From: Tannerella sp. | Lineage (GTDB): Bacteria > Bacteroidota > Bacteroidia > Bacteroidales > Tannerellaceae | Direction of reading: 5' to 3' | DNA: 8,247 nucleotides | Assembly (NCBI GenBank): GCA_031288935.1 | Contig: JAITQL010000215.1 | Coordinates: 1 to 8,247, forward strand | Part shown: one piece after another, positions 6,022 through 8,247 of the stretch | How positions within the stretch are numbered: the first letter of the stretch is position 1 | Layout of the letters: the number at the start of each line of letters is the position of its first letter | Position numbers and translations under genes: made by a program | The notes under the pieces: model-generated | The model's database searches: none | Told to the model about the DNA's origin: nothing | Seen by the model: only the letters and a program-made list of their open reading frames with translations

Positions 6022-7189
6022 AGTAACTGTTCACAATGGAGTAGTCGCAGCGCCGGACTGCGTGACCGTCCCCTTTATTACGGGCGACGGCGTAGGGGCG
6101 GAAATCATGCCGGTCTGCCGGAAAGTAGTAGACGCCTCGCTGCAACTGTCCTACGGAGGCCGGAAGCGGATCGAATGGCGGGAAGTATGGGCGGGCGAAC
6201 GTTCGTTTAAGCGGAACGGCTCGTGGCTGCCGGATGCAACGCTGGATGCGTTCCGCGACTTCCGGATAGGCCTCAAAGGCCCCCTGACGACGCCCGTCGG
6301 CGGCGGCATCCGCTCGCTGAACGTCGCCCTGCGGCAGGCGCTCGACCTGTACGCCTGCGTGCGTCCCGTGCGCTGGTTCAAAGGCGTACACTCGCCCCTG
6401 AAGGAACCCTGGAAGGTAAACATGACCGTCTTCCGCGAAAATACGGAAGACATCTACGCCGGCATCGAGTGGAAGCAGGGCACGCCCGAAGCCGCCCGGT
6501 TCTGCCGCTTCCTGACGGAAGAGATGGGGGTTCGCAACATCCGTTTCCCGGAAAGCTCCTCGTTCGGCGTCAAGCCGGTGTCGGTGGAAGGCACCGAGCG
6601 CCTGGTACGCGCCGCCATCAAGTATGCCCTGCTGCACGATCTGCCCGACGTGACCCTCGTTCACAAGGGAAACATCATGAAGTATACCGAAGGCGGTTTC
6701 AAGCAGTGGGGCTACGAACTGGCCGAACGGGAATTTGCCGGAAGCGATGTCGTCGTCAAGGATGTAATCGCCGACGCTTTTCTCCAGAATACGCTGCTCA
6801 ATCCGGAGGATTACTCCGTGATTGCCACGCTGAACCTGAACGGCGATTATATCTCCGATCAACTGGCTGCCATGGTGGGAGGCATCGGAATCGCTCCGGG
6901 CGCCAACATCAACTATGCCACGGGACATGCGATCTTTGAAGCCACGCATGGCACGGCGCCCGACATTGCCGGCGCCAACCGGGCGAATCCTTCCTCGCTG
7001 CTGCTTTCGGCCGTAATGATGCTGGAATACCTTGGCTGGGAGGAGGCCGCACAACGGATCATCTGTGCGATGGAAGACTGTTTTTCCGGCGGAAAGGCGA
7101 CGGCCGATCTCGCACGCTTCATGCCGCAGGGACAGTCCCTGTCGACCGAAGTCTTCGGCGAGCACCTGATCCGCCTGCTGTATGTATAA
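6014..7189 (+). CDS. icd: Isocitrate dehydrogenase (E. coli Icd-type scaffold, predicted NAD+-preferring)
   Basis: The 391-residue enzyme oxidatively decarboxylates isocitrate to 2-oxoglutarate. [20 protein letters not shown] (89-108) carries the substrate-binding Ser101, Asn103 and Arg107; Ser101 aligns with the E. coli phosphorylation site Ser113. Arg117, Arg141 ([15 protein letters not shown]), Lys218 (LVHKGNIMK) and the metal-binding aspartates around [10 protein letters not shown] and NLNGDYISD are kept. In the cofactor loop [19 protein letters not shown] (309-327), Asp317, Ile318 and Ala324 replace E. coli Lys344, Tyr345 and Val351, changes known to favour NAD+. Tyr391 is replaced by Ala364, but Arg368 matches Arg395. 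ATG at 6014 fits better than the upstream in-frame ATG at 5990 because it begins at [10 protein letters not shown] and follows a purine-rich AAAAAAGAAAG stretch. It overlaps aconitase by 8 bases, indicating coupling. Confidence 0.95.
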   Translation: MSKVTVHNGVVAAPDCVTVPFITGDGVGAEIMPVCRKVVDASLQLSYGGRKRIEWREVWAGERSFKRNGSWLPDATLDAFRDFRIGLKGPLTTPVGGGIRSLNVALRQALDLYACVRPVRWFKGVHSPLKEPWKVNMTVFRENTEDIYAGIEWKQGTPEAARFCRFLTEEMGVRNIRFPESSSFGVKPVSVEGTERLVRAAIKYALLHDLPDVTLVHKGNIMKYTEGGFKQWGYELAEREFAGSDVVVKDVIADAFLQNTLLNPEDYSVIATLNLNGDYISDQLAAMVGGIGIAPGANINYATGHAIFEATHGTAPDIAGANRANPSSLLLSAVMMLEYLGWEEAAQRIICAMEDCFSGGKATADLARFMPQGQSLSTEVFGEHLIRLLYV

Positions 7190-7211
7190 CGATATGAATA
7201 TGTAATGAATC

Positions 7212-8247
7212 ATGAATGGAAAGTATTTAACCTACAAGCTGGCCGATACGCTCAAGCAGTCGGCCAGGATCGACAACGCGCTGTTCAAACAGTACGATGT
7301 CAAGCGCGGTCTGCGCAATGAAGACGGCTCCGGCGTACTTGTCGGGCTGACGAAAATCGGAAACGTGGTGGGCTACGAGCGTACCGGGGATGGAAAACTG
7401 AAGCCGATTCCCGGAAAACTGTTTTACCGCGGCTACGATATCGAAGACCTGGTACATGCCGTGACCAAAGAACGGCGGTATGGCTTCGAGGAGGTGGCTT
7501 ACCTGCTGCTTTCCGGCAATCTGCCCGATCGGGAGGAGCTGAAAGAGTTTCGCGCGCTGCTGTACGGGCATATGCCGCTGCAACACGAAACGACGATGAG
7601 CATCATGTCGCTTCGCGGAAGCAACATCATGAATATTCTGGCGCGGAGCGTGCTCGAGATGTATACCTTCGACGAAAACGCCGACGATCTCTCGCGCGAA
7701 AACACCATGAAACAGTCCGTCGAACTCATTTCGCGCTTTCCGACCGTCATCGCCTATGCGTACAACGTCCTGCGTCACCACGACAAGGCGCGTTCCCTGC
7801 ACATCCGCCACCCGAATCCCGAATTGTCCTTCGCCGAAAATTTCCTTTACATGCTGAAGAAGGAGTATACGGAACTCGAAGCCCGTACCTTCGACCTGCT
7901 CCTCATTTTGCAGGCCGAACACGGCGGCGGCAACAACTCGACGTTCACCGTGCGCGTCACTTCCTCCACCCAAACGGACATTTATTCCTCCATCGCGGCA
8001 GGAATCGGGTCGTTGAAGGGGCCGCTACACGGCGGAGCGAACATTCAGGTGGTAGACATGTTCAGCCACCTCAAGGAAAATATCGAAGACTGGAAAAGCG
8101 TGGAGGAGATCGACGCCTATCTGACCCGCATCCTGCGCAAGGAGGCATATAACCGGAGCGGGCTGATCTACGGCATCGGTCATGCCGTGTACACGATCTC
8201 CGATCCGCGCGCCCTGCTGCTGCGCGAGCTGGCGCGCGACCTGGCGA
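7212..8247 (+). CDS. gltA: Citrate synthase, first 345 residues, truncated by window edge
   Basis: This enzyme condenses oxaloacetate with acetyl-CoA to give citrate. The frame is open to the window end; an in-frame TGA at 7206 just before ATG 7212 fixes the start as MNGKYLTYKLADTLKQ. Citrate synthase landmarks are GKLFYRGYDIEDLV (68-81), the oxaloacetate-site histidine region LQAEHGGGNNSTF (233-245), catalytic GSLKGPLHGGAN (266-277, His273) and YGIGHAVYTISDPRA (320-334, His324). The catalytic aspartate near the C-terminus is past the edge. The long N-terminal part with KRGLRNEDGSGVLVGLTKIG matches the roughly 450-residue form typical of Bacteroidales, so about 100 residues are missing. It follows icd by 22 bases on the same strand and completes the acn-icd-gltA operon, which supplies 2-oxoglutarate for glutamate synthesis. 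Confidence 0.96.
   Translation, partial: MNGKYLTYKLADTLKQSARIDNALFKQYDVKRGLRNEDGSGVLVGLTKIGNVVGYERTGDGKLKPIPGKLFYRGYDIEDLVHAVTKERRYGFEEVAYLLLSGNLPDREELKEFRALLYGHMPLQHETTMSIMSLRGSNIMNILARSVLEMYTFDENADDLSRENTMKQSVELISRFPTVIAYAYNVLRHHDKARSLHIRHPNPELSFAENFLYMLKKEYTELEARTFDLLLILQAEHGGGNNSTFTVRVTSSTQTDIYSSIAAGIGSLKGPLHGGANIQVVDMFSHLKENIEDWKSVEEIDAYLTRILRKEAYNRSGLIYGIGHAVYTISDPRALLLRELARDLA

Noticed and set aside
5996..7213. 405-codon open frame on the minus strand, antisense to icd
   Set aside because: Same GC-driven antisense effect; the plus-strand frame is an unmistakable isocitrate dehydrogenase.
7227..7973. 248-codon minus-strand frame over citrate synthase
   Set aside because: Citrate synthase motifs are continuous on the plus strand; the antisense product resembles nothing.

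Overview
The window is chromosomal DNA from a member of the Bacteroidota, most likely order Bacteroidales. Three things point there. Promoter-like sites follow the Bacteroides pattern (TAnnTTTG at -7, TTG or TTTG at -33) instead of E. coli sigma70 boxes. The lipoprotein and the S9 peptidase are of Bacteroidales style. The aconitase, isocitrate dehydrogenase and citrate synthase genes sit in the order acn-icd-gltA, as described for Bacteroides fragilis. Coding DNA is GC-rich, so long open frames antisense to the real genes are common and are artefacts. Genus cannot be fixed from this sequence.

Left third (1-2819, minus strand): a compact operon read right to left from a good promoter at 2788-2819. 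It encodes a small lipoprotein with a short collagen-like stretch, then an RlmL-type THUMP/SAM-dependent RNA methyltransferase, then a secreted DPP-IV-like serine peptidase that runs off the left edge. The genes overlap by 1 and 17 bases, which suggests translational coupling.

Middle (2820-3750): a mostly non-coding stretch with one small thioredoxin-fold gene (3244-3510, minus strand, active site CPYC). It also holds an 8-base phased tandem repeat just upstream of the lipoprotein promoter. At 3021-3111 there is a plus-strand relic of a group II intron: recognisable domain V and domain VI, with no reverse transcriptase and no 5' part. Divergent promoters serve the thioredoxin-like gene (minus) and the TCA operon (plus).

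Right half (3663-8247, plus strand): an operon for the oxidative branch of the citric acid cycle. It holds a mitochondrial-type [4Fe-4S] aconitase, an isocitrate dehydrogenase on the E. coli Icd scaffold but with Asp-Ile-Ala at positions that favour NAD+, and citrate synthase (cut by the right edge). Together they turn oxaloacetate and acetyl-CoA into 2-oxoglutarate, in these anaerobes mainly a route to glutamate. No wholly new multi-gene system is evident. The items most worth a second look are the intron relic, the mixed cofactor signature of the isocitrate dehydrogenase and the hairpin in the aconitase leader.
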